Positions 20,855 to 34,094 of a stretch of 64,000 nt of DNA are shown here, piece after piece. The stretch lies in contig CP137878.1 in assembly GCA_034406715.1 (NCBI GenBank), positions 248,001 through 312,000 on the forward strand. Direction: 5' to 3'. Under the pieces are notes generated by a model. That model had not been told where the DNA came from. It made no database searches and saw nothing but the letters and a program-made list of their open reading frames with translations. Position 1 is the first letter of the stretch; each line of letters begins with the position of its first letter. Both the position numbers and the translations under genes were made by a program. Origin of the DNA: Rhodotorula mucilaginosa. Its lineage: Eukaryota > Basidiomycota > Microbotryomycetes > Sporidiobolales > Sporidiobolaceae.

Positions 20855-23800
20855 ATGGAGTCACCAGAGCCACAGCTGTCTACTCCGACGGCGGCGGCGG
20901 CGGCTGCGTCGTCGCCAACCGCTGCGCGGATCGCCTCCGGTCGAGCCGTTCCGCGGCCGCTCGACTTGTCCGGCTCGAGTACACCCACCAGGAGCGCAGG
21001 AGTGAGCGAGGCCGGTTTGAGCGCGACCGATGCACTGGATGCAGCAGGGGTGAACGGAATGGGCGAGGAAACGACCGTGAACGGGGTCGGATTTAGCACG
21101 GCAGGAGGGAAGGATCAGCTGCCGGCAGCAACGGCGGCTGAAGGGACCGATGGTGCGAATACGCCGACCGCTGCAGGAGAGGCCTACACGAGTCGTGATC
21201 CGCGCCGGTTCGGGAACAGCTCGTTTCCCAATCGCTCGCCTCGGCCGCCGACAGCGACTTTCGCTTCCCCGGGCCAGCCCTCCGACCGCACGTCCATCTT
21301 CAACCCGAGCGCAAAGCCAGCTCGGCACATCGGCCTGTACTACAACACCTCGACGGCGCCATCGGTTCACCAAACGCCGTCGAGCATGTTCAACGCCGGA
21401 GGAGCGAGCAAGTCGGCGGCAGAGACCGGTTCTCGCTTCCTCTTGACCGTCGTGCCCCCCGGCCATCTGCCTCACGACCCGCCGCACCCGCGCGCGAATC
21501 CGCAGGCATCCGGATACGGACCTCCGCAGCACTTCCGGTATGTCGGCCGCCTGTTTCGTATTTCTTCGATTCGCGCTGACTCGCTCCTGTTCCATCGCAA
21601 AACAGACGAGGTACTCTTGTTCCGCTCTATCGCACACTGTCTTCGCAGCTCGCTGCAATTGCTCGAGAATACGGCCTGCCGTCCTCGGGCGGTCTCGTCC
21701 TGTACCTCTTGTCGACGTCCGATCCCGCCACCCAGGCTCCTCTCCCACAAGCCGCCGCGTTATCTGGAGACGGCGGCCCGCGGATCGGAGAGCACGCATG
21801 GAACATGCTTTGGGGGCAGTTGCTGGCCGAGGACGATGCCGATCGCCAACGACAGTTGTTCGGAGCACGGACAGAATACGACGTGGGCTCCGAAGACGAG
21901 GGCGAGTACACGGACGACCTCCCGCCCGTTCCGCCCATACCGTCGGAGCACGCTCGGGACCGGACTGATTCGATGGAGGGTGGCGGCGAGGGGGAGGGCG
22001 AGTCGTCGGACGAGACGGGACAGTCTGCCGGGGCAAGCGAGCCCTCGCATCCGCCTACGGAAGAGGCTGCAGCGCGCGCAGGTCCGAATGGAACGTCAGC
22101 CTCAGCAGCCGCACAAGCTGCGCTCGGCCGGGGCATGCCGAAGTCGACGCCGCCGTCGAGCGCCAAACAGGCACGCCGGATCGGATCGCTGCCGACGTTG
22201 TCTCAACGGAACGGCTCTCGACAATCGTTGCACGCCGTATCGGCGAGAGGCGGCACTCTGCGCGGCGCATCCTCGTCGTACTTGTACAACTCCATGCCGG
22301 CTTCGGCCGCTTCTCCGGCTTACTCGCAGCGCTCCGTGTCGTACTCGCCGTCGGTCTTCGGCGGACCGTCCTCCGCTCCAATCTTGCCCACGTACGGCTC
22401 CCCGGTCGTCGTCGGCAGGGTCGAGTTCGACGTTCACTCTTCGTCGCGACAAGGCAAGTGGTACGAGTCTTGGTTGGCGAGCGCAAGCTCCGCACCGCCA
22501 AGTCAGCCCATGTCGCAGTCGAGCAGCGAGACGAGCTCGTCGCAGCTTCCGTCGAGCGAGTCGAGGCAGGAGTTGCGCCTTCCTTCGATGCTCGCGCAGC
22601 AAATGCCCGGTCGACGTGCCGGTTTCATCGCTCAGCCTTTCACCTTCCCTCGCAAGCGAGACTCGGACGTGAGCCGCGTAGCGTCTTCCGACGGCGGCGA
22701 AGCTGCGTCAACTGCCGCCGGTCACGGGCATACAGATTCTACGACTTCGACAACCGGTGACTTGGAGGCCGACGAAACGCTTTCGAGGCGTCTCGCAGAC
22801 CGGAGCATCGAAACGCCTCGACCTTTCCACTCTCGGAAACCCAGCTCGGTCGTTTCGCGAACACAGTCGCCGGTCTCTCCAGAAGAGCGCCCAGCAGAGG
22901 ATTCGGGGTACACGCCGCTTCACGACGGTGACGAGGACGAGGAGGACGCGATGGCAGTCCACGGACTTCACCATGTCCGCAAGGCCTCTCACCGATCCGT
23001 GTCCACCTTTGCCGGAAGCGACAACGGCTCCACCGACGTGGTCGATCAGGCAAACCACCGTCGACTCAGTGATCCGCTCGGCGATGTTTTTGGCTCGGAC
23101 GAGACAGCCTGGCAAAGCATCGCAGATGATCAAGCAGTGTCGCGCCGACCACCTCAAGACGGCGTCCTCTCGACCGGACTCGGTATCTCTGAAGCTGCGC
23201 GCATCGCCGGATTTCCGACAATGGCCGGCGTTGCTGAACGGACGGGAGAAGAAGCTGCAGAGCAGGACTCTCTGCCGCCACAGGACGACGTCGCCGATGT
23301 GGCGGCCTTGCTCTCGCCTACAACAGTAGGACCGCCCACCGGGTCCGCTTTGCTCGCGTCGCCGATCCGTCTCGAGTCGGCGAAGGAGGCGGGCGATGAC
23401 GCGGGCGTCTTCACCTCCGCCTCCGACGGAGAGAAGAGGGCGCCGAGCTTCATTCCTACGCATGCGACGCGGCGGTCTATCAGCACAGTCAACTTCACGG
23501 TGCGGCCTCCGTCGACCATTGCTTCACGCTCGCCAGACGAACTTTCGCAGCGAGCCGCCAGCCAGCAAGGACGAACCGAAGTTCCCGCCGGTACCGACGC
23601 GACAATGTCGACTTCGACCTCGATCTCTTCCATCTCGGCGCTGACTGAAGAGTCGATCGGCGCCGTGAGCGCGACGGCCTCGTCGATCGGACTCGAGCGC
23701 AATCTCGACGATCTCGAACAAGCACTGGCTGCGCTTTCACCCACTCGTTCCTTCCCGTCAAGGACGGATGCCGAGAAGGGACTGTCCGAGCCGTCGAAGC

Positions 23801-25929
23801 AGGAAACGGCGGGGAACTTGACCGCCGACGCGATCACGGAGCCCGCTTCTCCGCAGCCCAACCCGTACTTGGCGAGCCGCCTTCCGTTCCGCTATGGCGT
23901 GAGCGGCGGCAGTCCGACCGCGGAAACATTCGCGCAACGGCTCGCGCCGGCGTCTGAGCCATCTCAACTCGACGTTCCCGAGGAGGGTGAATCGTCGACG
24001 TTGTCTGTCCCGAATGCTGGTGACGCCGGCACAGACTCGGGACGCATTCCTCGGTCCTCCTCGCTGCGGAAACCGGAATCGACGGAACCGCACATGATCG
24101 CATTGCCGCCTTCGCCCATCCCTACTGCTTCCACCACCTTTTCTCCGACAACAGAGGAATCGCAGTCTCGCGAAGCGCCGGCCATTCCATCGGCCAGCCC
24201 GTCGTGGCCGGAACCTACGTCTCTGCCGTTTGGAGCCACAAGCGCAGAAACGACGACGGCGCCAGAACCAACGCCCGAGACGACAGCAGCGCCTGGACTG
24301 CCGGCAGAGACGACGGCAGCTACCGAATCGACGCCGCTTGCCACCGAGCCCGACTCCCAAGCTGACATGCCACCCGCGATTCCCGTCGTACCGGTGCCGG
24401 CCCCTCCACCTACCCCGGCCACAAAGGCAGAGACGCCGTCCGCTGCCACACAAGCATCGCCAGGAAGATCGCCTGGACGGCTCAAGAAGCTGCGGACCAA
24501 CATGTGGGGTTCCAAGGGCAAAGCAGCCGAATCGCCAAAGGAGCAGCCAAAGGCCAAACCTGCGGTCGAAACGCCGAAGGAGCCAGTTTCGGAGGAAGCG
24601 AGCGGAGCCAAGAGTCCAGGTCTCGGATCGTTCTTCGGTCGTTTCGGCAAGAAGCAACCGAGAAAGTCTGACCGTACGTGTTCTGCATTCGGGCAACTCC
24701 GGGCGCGGTGAAGCTGACAGTCGATCTTATCTCCGACAGCGAGCACATCCGCCGCCGAGACTACAGACGAGGAGGCGCCACTTCCCGTTGTGGCGGACAC
24801 GCCAGCGACGACCGACACCGAAGTCGACGATGCGGCGCCGTCCTCGTCGCACGAGGATTCGGAGGCCAGAGAGTCTGTTGAAGAGGAGGACAACGATCGT
24901 GTCAACGTTGCCGGTATCGGTCGCGTGCGGACCATGTCGGTCGCGAGCATGCGCAGTCCCGAATCGCCGCAGCTCTCGCTCCCTCCTTTCCCTCCATCTT
25001 TCGCTCGCAACTTCAATCTCGCCGGCTCGCCTACCGATCCGCAAACGCCCAATGGCGGCGGTCCTGCGCAAACTCTTGAAGAAGAGGAGGCGAAGCGAGC
25101 AAAAGCAGTCCTCTCGCCGACGGCAGCTCCGTTCGTCCCCTCCGCTCCGTCTACGCCGCGGCCGTCACATCGGTCAGAGGACTCGCTTGGCTCCACTTCT
25201 CCCTCCGCGTTCCCGCCTCCTCCTCCCATCATCAGGGGTTCTGCCGCGTCGTCGTCGCAATCGGCGCCGGTCACACCCGCCGGGTGGAGTCTGTCGACTC
25301 CTCGACAGCAGATGCGGAGCAAGCACCGCCTGAGCGCCGACATTGATCAGCTCCTGAGTCAGATGCACGATATCGACTTTGGTCTGGACGACGGTGACAC
25401 CAAGGAGGAGATGCGCAACTCGGTCATGGTGGCTCCGGCGAAAACGACGGCAATCCCAGCGCAGGCGGCGGCGGCGGCGGCGGCGGCGGCGGGAGACGCA
25501 GAGACTGCACTGCCGTCTAGCACTAGCCCCGCAGCAGCAAGTAGCGCGACAAGTCCCACTTCCCGCGACTTGACGACCGTGCCGACCTCGCTGGCGTACG
25601 AACTCGCATCCGGCTCAGCCTCGCCCACCTCTCCGGCTTTGCAGCTCAGCTTGTTGAAGCAGTCTCCTCTGGACGGCGCGGGCGACGATGCCGGCGAGCG
25701 GCCGTCCAGCGCGGACCTGCTCGTACTCGGCTCGATCATGACACAAAATCTCGCGTAAGCAGTGCTTGGGCGGGTGTTGACAAAGCGCCGGAAGTTGAGA
25801 AGCTGACGCCCGTTTGCTATCTCGTGTAGCTCTCCGCCGCTCAGTCCCGACATCGTGAATCCCCTAGGAGACGCACCTTCCCTATCACCGCAAAGTCAGG
25901 CAACCATTCCCCAGCCGGCCGCCTCCTGA
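20855..25929 (+). CDS. Large serine/proline-rich protein with an ordered N-terminal block, function unknown
   Basis: Exons 20855-21537, 21606-24673, 24740-25754 and 25830-25929 close in phase to 1,621 residues. ATG 20855 (MESPEPQLSTPTAAAAAASS) is preferred over an in-frame GTG at 20825. Most of the protein is disordered and Ser/Pro/Thr/Ala-rich. The exception is residues about 195-270, bridged by intron 1: RFLLTVVPPGHLPHDPPHP, then GYGPPQHFRRGTLVPLYRTL, SSQLAAIAREYGLPSSGGLV and LYLL. It reads as a compact folded domain. Other ordered points are GRVEFDVHSSSRQGKWYESW and RRAGFIAQPFTFPRKRDSDV. Short alanine runs (AAAAAAAA near 25465-25490) come from GCG repeats. I do not know the family; this is probably a fungal regulatory scaffold, which is inference only. 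Long minus-strand frames opposite it are shadows. Confidence 0.8.
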
Positions 25930-26394
25930 AACCCCCCTCACACGCCGCCTCTTTCGCTTTTCTCGCCTCGACCCGGAGCCCTATTCCCCGATTTCCTTAC
26001 CTCATCACCGGCCACATGCACGCCCGTTCCCTCCTCTATATAATCCCCTTCCTGTCTCCACATCACGATACCCGTCTGAACCCGATAGATAAGCAGTCTG
26101 CGGATTTGCGAAAATTGCATCCCTCTTCTTTTCTCGCTCGGAAGTCACGCGGTCTCTCTCCGACACCATGCCTCGTCTATATCGTATGACGTCTAGCAAG
26201 CACCATTTCGATTAAGCAAGAAGCTAGACAACCACTGCAGGTGGCCCATCCTGACTTCATCGTGGTTGTAATGAAGGGAAATAGAGCGAGTTTGTAATGA
26301 GCGTTACCAGCGCCCCGAATTTCCTCTCTCCCCACTTTTGGGTTGCTCGCCGTCTCATCCCACCGACTCGCTCTCGGACTCGAGCCTGCCAGAG
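25930..26394. other. Intergenic stretch
   Basis: About 465 bp between two tandem plus-strand genes, covering the 3' region of one and the promoter of the next. Pyrimidine-rich stretches near 25930-26000 and 26100-26165 are typical of fungal promoters. No gene seen. Confidence 0.4.
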
Positions 26395-29300
26395 ATGGCA
26401 GAGCCAGACGCTGCAGGCGCAGCTCTGGCCGCCAGCGCGCAACAGCAACTCGAGACTGTGCGAGCTGAAGCCGCTCGACAACAACTCGAAGCGGAGCAGT
26501 CGCTCCACGACTTGACCGCCAAGCTTGCCAGCGCCGAAGCTGCAGCCGACGCTGCCCGCAGAGACTACGAAGGCGTCAAGGAGCAGCTCGCGCAGGAACA
26601 AGCGAGGCGAGAGGAAGCGGAACGCAAGGTGACGCTCGCCGAGGAGGGCAGGAAGGGCGACACTTCGAAGGAGGACGAGTACAGGCGCAGGCTCGAGCAG
26701 GCAGACAAGGAGAAGCGAGAACTGCTCGAGGCGCTCGAACGGGAACAGCGAGAGCGCGAGGCGACAGAAGGTACGTCAACCTCGCAGTCGTCGCTGAATG
26801 ACAGCATCTCGAGGAGCACTCGGCTCCGAGTAGCGAATGGAGGCTTCTAGCTGCTGCTGAAGCTGGGAGTACCGAGGCTGACTGACACCTTGCCCCCCAC
26901 AGAATCGCTCACTTCGTTGCGAGCCGCGCATGCAAGTCTGCAGACGGCTCATTCCGACCTCGAAGGCAAGCTGGCGGAAGCCAACAGCACCAGTCGCACG
27001 TCCCTCTTGCGGCTGCAAACGCTGCAGAGCACCGTCGCTTCCCTCGAGGCCGACAAGACCTTCCTCACCGCCGAACTCGAACGAGGACGGACCGAGTGGT
27101 CCACTTTCCGCCGCGAGAAGCATGCCGAACTCGTCCGCCTGCAAGGCGAACTCGAGACCAAGACGATCGACGCGCAAGCCGCCCAGACGTCTCTCGAGAA
27201 CCTGCGCAAGGCGCACGAGCAGCTCAAAGCTCGCCACGAAGAGACCCTGTCCGAACTCGCCAAGGTGCGCGAGGAACTCGGCGCCAACGAAGGTCACTTT
27301 GCCACCGAGATGGCGAGCATGCGCCGCCTCGTCGAATTGATGGAGAGGCGCGAGGCGGAGCGGAAGAAGCGCTTGGAGGACGTTGAAAAGGCGCTCGAGG
27401 AGGAGCGCGCCGCGATGCAGGAACGCGAGGCCGAGTTGCAAGACCAGCTCTTGTCGGAACGGGAACGCGCCGACGACCTCGATGCCCGCAACGCCGACCT
27501 CCGCGAGGCGCTCGAACAAGGAAACGCTGCCGCCCGCCCGACGGGTGAGCAGAATCTCGGTTCGCCCGGCGCGGCATCGAACGCGTCCGGCTCCTTCATG
27601 CTCAGTCCAGCCGGACAACTCGCCGTCCGTGGACAAAAGAGTGGCAGGAGCTATGCCGAGATTTATGGCGAGTACATCAAGATGGAGGAGGAACTCGCGG
27701 CGGAGCGACTCGAAACCAAGCGCCTCAGCGAGGTGCTCGCCCAGATCCTCGCCGACATCGAAGAGCGGGTGCGTCTCCTCACACAGCGTTCATTCTTTCG
27801 GGCCGCACTAATCTTTTCCGACTGCAACAGGCCCCGATGCTGAAGGAACAGCGTCTCGAGTACGAGCGCCTTTCGGTCGAGGCGACAGAGCTCGCTTCTC
27901 AGCTCGCGCAGGCTCTTACGGACCGCGACGGATCCGAGCGCCGCTTTAAGAGTCTGCGCCTCGACGTCGAGCGCCTCTCCACCGACAACACCATCCTGAA
28001 CCAGCAGCTGTCCGACCTCGGCCGGCAGGTTCGCGTGCTCGCCCGCGCTTTGGCGGCCAAAGAGAACCCTTCGCTGGGTGACGCGAACGAGGGAGAGGAG
28101 GAGGAGGAAGCGATCATGCGCCGTGCGGAACAACTCGGCGACACCGACTCGGTCGTCTCAGCCCACCTCGTCACCTTCTCGAGCATCAACGAGCTGCAAG
28201 CGCAGAATCAGAAGCTGCTCAAGATTACGCGGCAGATGGGTCGCCAGCTCGAGCAAGGCGAACAGGATGCGATTGCCCGTCGTGACGACGAGGAGAACAA
28301 GGCCGTCGCCGAGGCGCACGAGCTCATCCTGCAACTCAAGGAGGAGATCGAGAGTCAAAGGGCCCGCACCGAGGCGTACGAGAAGGAGCGTGACATGTTC
28401 CGCCGTATGCTCGCCCAGCGCGGAAGCGCAGTCCCGACCGGCTCGATCGACAATTCAGTCGCAGTCACCACCACCAACGGCGACGTCGATGCGGCGCGGA
28501 TGCTCGCCGAGGTTCAGGCCAACTTCGACGCGTACCGGACGGAGATGTCGATCGATTCGCAAAAGCTGCGAGACGACCTCGCACAAGCGCAGAAGGACGT
28601 CGCGGCGGCTCGGACGGAACTCGCCAAGAGCAAGGCGCAAGCCGAATTCATGACGGGTGCGCGCGGTCACTCGCTCGTTCGCTCTTGGGATACCAGCATG
28701 CAGCTGACATCTCTCTTTTGGTCTTCCATCTCAGAACGATTCCGCCTGTTGACCGACTCGTACGAGATGCAGAAGACGGAGATGAGCCAGATGTCGAAGC
28801 GAGCTCTCGAGCTGCAGCAGACCCTGGCTCGCCACGACATGTCGACGCACAAGGCGAGGCTGTTCTTGTCGAGCGGGTCGAGGAAATCGAGAGGCAGCAG
28901 CTGACCAGGTGCGCGTCGTGCGGAAACAGATGAGCGAGGAACAGATCGAGCTGCGCAGTGCTGTTGACCAGCTCCGCCACGAGAACAACAACCTCAAGTC
29001 GGAGCGCGAAGTTCTCAAGAGCGTCGAGAAGCGACTCGGCGAAGAGAACGCGACCCTTTCAAAGGAACGCGCGCACTTGGCCGATCTCATGCGGAACCTG
29101 CAGTCGATGCAGAACGAGCTCGAGCGCAGCGGCAACGACGCTCGCCGCCGGCTCGAGGAGAACGTTGCTCGTCTGGAGGCGCAGGCGTAAGTCCCCTAGA
29201 GTGTTCTGATTACATGGCGATAGCGAGTCTGACCCCGAGGTGGTCTTTGATAGCGCCGACTTGCGGGAGAAGATCAACGCCGAGTCGGACAATGCTCGAC

Positions 29301-32300
29301 AGACTGCTCTGCGCCGCGAGATCGAGGCAAAGACGTTCCAGGAGCGCATCGATCGCTTGGTACGTCCTGCCCCGAACATTCGGTTCTGTCCAGCAACCCC
29401 ACGCTGACCTGGTGATCGTCGCAGACTGCCGAGCACGGCAGCACGCGCGAAAAGCTCGTCGCCGCCGAGACGTCGCAAAGTCACCTCGAAGAGCGCGTCC
29501 GTGACCTGGCCTTGCAGGTGGAAGCGAAGGAGGAGAAGCTGGCCATGTACGAGGGACGCAACGGCACCGGAGACGCGTCGCAATCTCCGGAGGAGCAGCT
29601 GCAGTCCACCGTTGCCGAGCTTCGGTGAGTCCTTCCCCTTCACTGCGCCCCGTCCAGCCATCGGTAGCTCATCTTCATGTCGTCTCAGGAACGAGCTCCG
29701 ATCCGTCAAGGGAGAGCTCGAACGCGCCAAGGAACACGTCAAGCAGTACCAGGTCATCGCCGAGACCCAGGGTGTCAGCTTGCAAGAAGTCACCGCGACG
29801 TACGAGGAGTACAAGACGGCGATGGATGCAGCTACCGCCGAGAAGGATGTGAGCATTCTCGGGCAGAGGGCTCGGGAAAGTCTAGAGCTGATCCCGTCTT
29901 TCGGAACAGAGCGAACTCGCCAGCCTGCGAGAACGCCTTCACGCCATCACGACGGACCTCACTGCTTCCAACAACCAGAACTCTGATTTGCACCGACAGA
30001 TCGAGGCGGAACGCGTTGCCTTTGAAAAGGAGCGCAAGACATTCGAAGACGGCATGGCTGCTTTGCGCTCGGCCGACCAGCAAGCTCGCGATGCTCAGAT
30101 CGCAGCGCAGGACGACATGCGCCGCCAAGCTCAAGTCGCTCGCGATGCGCACGAAAAGTACGAGCGCGAGCTCGTTGCCCATGCCGAAGATGTCAAGCGC
30201 CTCTCCGAAGTCAAGGGCGAGCTCGAAGCCATCCGCGCGACCGTCCGCGAACACCAAGCTGCGGCGGACACGGCCAAGGCGAACCTCCTTGCCTCGGAAG
30301 AGAGCTGGAAGCGACAGAAGGACGTGCTGCATCAGGAGTTGGCCGACGTTCGCAAGCGGTGCGTGCCAACTCGCGGTGGCTCCCGCCGAAAACCCCAGAA
30401 TGCTGATTTCTTGTGTGTGACCGCGTGCAGAAGTGACGAGCTTAAGGAACAGAACGGCATCCTCGCAGACCACCTCGAAAAGGCGACCGCCTCGGCCGCA
30501 ACGTTGCAATCCCGGCACGCCACGAACACCGACGACGCCTCGGGTTCTTCTGCCACTCCCGACTCCATCGAGGCTATCACAGCATCGCACAACAGCTCCG
30601 TTGAGCAGCTTCGCGAGGTCATTCGGTACTTGCGCAGGGAGAAGGACATCATCGATCTCCAGCTCGACTTCAGCAAGCAGGAAGCCACTCGTCTCCGGCA
30701 ACAACTCGACTTCACCTCGCGCAGCCTCGAAGAGGCGCGTCAGACCTTGCAAGAAGTAAGCCGACTCGCGATGCGGTCAAGGTGGCTCGAACTGACAAGG
30801 CTTTGACCGTAGGAGCGACAGCGGGCCGGCGATACCCTCAGCAGCTCGGCTCAGCACGCCGAATTGCTCGAATCGATCCACACCGCCAAACTCCTACGCG
30901 AGAGCAACCAGACCCTTCGAGACGAGAACGAAGCCAACGTGCGCAAGCTGGCCACCCTCGACACGCAGCTCCGCCAGGTGCAAGCCGAGATCCAGCCGCT
31001 CCAGGAGCAGCTTCGGTCCCTTCAAGCCGAACTCGAAGCGAAGGATCACCAGATCAAACTCCTCGAAGAAGACAACGAACGCTGGAAGACTCGTAACCAG
31101 ACAATCTTGGCCAAGTACGAGCGGATCGACCCGGAGGAACTGCAAGTCCTCAAGGCCGAAGTCGACAAGTTCCAGGCATCGCTCACCACGGCTCAAATCG
31201 AGAAGGCCGCCCTTTCGGTACAGTTGGAAGAGCAGAATAAAGTTGTAAGTGATTGAAGGGGTCTTCCACGCGAGTACAGTGCCGACGTCTGTCCACCTTG
31301 CAGGTCGAAGCGCAACGGGTTCAGCAGGCGGAAGCGAACGCGCGCTTCAGGAGTCTCCAAGAGCTTGCACGTGGCCAGCGGACAACGATCGATGGCCTCA
31401 AGAAGGAGGTGGAGGACCTGAAGAAGGAGATCGAGGAGCTCAAAAAGGCGGCCGAGGAATCGAAGCAACAAGCCGCCAAAACGCCCGCCGAAAATTCCGC
31501 CGCAGCTGTAAGTCTCTGGAATCACTTCACGAGACGCTCCAATTCGACTCGTAAGCTAAGATTGGATGTCACCTCAGCAGGAGGCGCTCGAGAAACAGCA
31601 ACGGATCGACGCGCTCCAAGTCGAAAAAACCAACCTCGAATCGGAGAAAGCCGCCCTCGAGACGAAATTGGCCGCTGTCGAGAGCGAGAAGGCGGAAGCG
31701 CTCAAGGAGGTCGAAGCCCGCCTCGCGACTGTACAAGCGGCGCACGACACCGTCAGCAAAGAGCGCGAAGTGAGTTCTTTCTTCCAGTCTTGTGACCTAG
31801 CATCTGGCAGTGCGCTGATCCCAATGCCCTCGCAGCGTCTGGCTGCGCGTGAACTTCCGATTTTCAACGACAACGTAAGTCTCGCACGGTCTACATTCCT
31901 CGGCGCCCTCAGAGTGGCTGACCTTTCTTTTGCCAATGCCGAGCAGAAGCAGATGCGCGTCACGGTTAAGGCCAAGGACGCTGAGATCGCTGCCAAAGAC
32001 GCCGAGCTCGCTTCGTTGCGCTCCGAGCTCGAGGGGCTGAAGGCGAGCATCGCCAGCGACAACGCGGCCGCTATCGAAGCGGTCGTACAAACCCGACTTG
32101 CCGAAGCCGCGCCAGCGCCGGCGGCTCCGACGGACGAGCAAGTTGCCGCCGCCGCAAAGGAACAGCTCGCGGCAGCGGAAGCTCGTTTTACCGAGCAGCG
32201 CGAGGAAGCCATCGCGCAGGCAGTCAAACAAGCCGCCACGCAGTTCGAACAGGAGCTCGAGAAGGTCCGCGCCGAGCTGACGGCTGCCCGTGCTGCCGCT

Positions 32301-33362
32301 TCTTCGACGAATGATGCGGCGATGCCAGCGGGCGATGCTGAAGCGACGAAGAAGGCCGTCGAGGAGGCCGTCGAGAGCGCCAAGCGCGAGCTGACGGCCG
32401 ACTTTGACAAGGTGAAGGAGGCTGCGACCAAGGAGGCTGTCCGCAAGGAGCAGGAGACGATCGCACGTCTCGACGCGGCACTGAAGGAGGCGCAGGAGCA
32501 GGTCAAGACGGCTACCGAGGCCGCGGCAACAGCTTCGTCCGCGCCGTCCGCAGGAGCGCCTGCTCCCAACGTCGACATCGACAGTCTCGTGCAGGCCAAA
32601 GTCGCAGCTCTCGACAAGGAGCGAGCCGCAACTCAGCAGCAGACGATCGAAAAGGCCGTGCAGGACGCCATCGCCAAGCAGCAGCAAGTCGTCAAGAAGG
32701 CGGTCGCCGACGCTCTCGCGCGGCAGGCGGCTGAACACGAGAAACTGTTGGTTTCGACGAAAGAGCAGGCCGAACGTCAAGCCGCGATGAAGAACAACCT
32801 GCTCCAGAAGTCGCTCAACGGTCTTCGACAAAAGCTCGCCGAGAAGGAGAAGGAGACCGCTGCAGCTGCGGCCGCTGGAGGGAACGCCCCGCCAGCTGCG
32901 CCGGCGAACTCCTCTTCCACGCCTGTAACCGCATCGGCGCCGAAAGGTCTTTCGTCGCTGCCGCCTCCGCCCGCAACAATCCCAACAACGCCCGCCGCTC
33001 CCACGCCAGCGGCGCAAACTGCGCAAATTCCACCGGCCACTGCGCCAAGCGACGCTTCGCCGGGACGCGGTGGAGGAGCTGCGGGTCGGGGACGGGGCGG
33101 TCTAGCGAGGCGAGGCGGCCGCGGCGGCAAGGCGGCCGCGTCAGCGGCACCGGCGTCGGCGCCTGCGGGCCCGAAGACGACGGCAGCTCCGCCACTCCGA
33201 CAAGCCAAGGGTCCCGGCGGGATGCTCGGATCTATTCTCGGCGCCGCAGCAGCAGCGAACGCGCAGTCGCAGGCCGGCGGTGCGAAGCGAGCGAGGGAGA
33301 GTGAGGGCGACGGCGCAGGAAAGGGCGGCGCGGCGGACCCTTCGAAGCGACCCAAGCCGTAG
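26395..33362 (+). CDS. MLP1: Nuclear pore basket protein (Mlp1/TPR family)
   Basis: This very long coiled-coil protein forms the nuclear basket and takes part in mRNA export surveillance and chromatin tethering. Fifteen exons total about 1,990 residues: 26395-26770, 26903-27768, 27831-28656, 28735-28853, 28909-29186, 29254-29359, 29425-29624, 29689-29848, 29910-30358, 30431-30755, 30813-31244, 31304-31507, 31581-31769, 31836-31874 and 31947-33362. TPR-family blocks include RSYAEIYGEYIKMEEELAAE, NELQAQNQKLLKITRQMGRQ (the LLRxxxxLG... region) and EQLREVIRYLRREKDIIDLQ. The C-terminal 170 residues are Ala/Pro/Gly-rich with RG repeats (GRGRGGLARRGGRGG) and a KRARE/KRPKP basic end that may act in nuclear import. 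One junction (28854-28908) only closes with a GC-AG intron. The size and heptads fit Mlp1/TPR; the symbol is by homology. Confidence 0.9.
28854..28908 (+). other. Predicted GC-AG intron in the Mlp1/TPR gene
   Basis: After ...DMSTHK the frame can be continued into VRVVRKQMSEEQIELRSAV only if 55 nt starting GCGAGG and ending CTGACCAG are removed. The CTGAC lies very close to the acceptor. The removed stretch itself reads as coiled coil in another frame, so a two-step frame change is an alternative. Confidence 0.4.
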
Positions 33363-34094
33363 AGTGTACCTTCGCGCGCATGATCCCTGTCCTTTATCTG
33401 TATAACCTTCCCGCATTGTCAATACCCTTTTCCCTCTGTTCCGACCAGTCGCTACGGCGCTGGAGCACGTCGCGTTTTCTCTGCACCTCGCCGTGCCGGA
33501 CTTTAGCTCAGGCCGCACACTTAATCCGGATTTGTGTCAGTTCCCGCGTCAAGCTCCGCATGCTTACGGAAAATTTACCATGCATGACGCTTCATATTAA
33601 GCATGAATTAATGCACAATGTACTCTGCATGCGACACTCGCGGCGGTCCAGCCTCGTCTCTTTGCCGGATCTGGCAAGTCTCGACCTTTGTTCTCCCGTG
33701 TCACCTCCTCGTTGCGAAACATGGATCGCTGCTGCTGCATACCCAAATAGGCTCAGATTGAATTGCCCGGCCTCCTCTGGGCGCGGCTTCGCGGACGCAG
33801 ATCAGTCGGACGCTCGCTCCCTCTCCTGCTTTTGCGCTCATCGCTTTGTCCGCTGCTCTCGCTTTGTCCTGGCCGCTCTTCTTGCGTTCTGTTCGCCTGC
33901 GCTGGTCGCTAGCGTGCAGGCTTCTTCCCTCTACGAAGTCGCTGTATCCAACTGTGCTCGCCGCTGCGCCTCCTCTTGCACATCCTCCTCGATCTCTTTC
34001 CCTTCCAAGGTCCCGCCGTCCACAATCGGCTTCCTGTCCTACGAAAACGAGCTCGTTACACCCTGGTTCACCACCCCGAACGACAGCAAACGAC
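33363..34094. promoter_or_regulatory. Intergenic region upstream of the secreted repeat protein
   Basis: About 730 bp. It contains an unusually AT-rich patch near 33565-33625 with repeated GCAT/ATGC words. The part just before 34095 is pyrimidine-rich and likely the 5' leader and core promoter. No gene seen. Confidence 0.4.

Noticed and set aside
20861-22036. 391-codon minus-strand open frame
   Set aside because: Shadow of the large serine-rich gene; almost pure Arg/Pro/Ser with no splice logic.
23964-25343. 459-codon minus-strand open frame
   Set aside because: Antisense to the same serine-rich gene, whose frame is fixed by three phase-consistent introns.
26270-26394. Earlier TTG start at 26338 for the Mlp1/TPR protein
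   Set aside because: The ATG at 26395 is in frame and gives a normal start; no reason for a non-AUG start.
31574-33026. Long minus-strand frames of 347 and 409 codons
   Set aside because: Antisense to the alanine-rich end of the Mlp1/TPR gene; leucine and serine runs mirror its codons.
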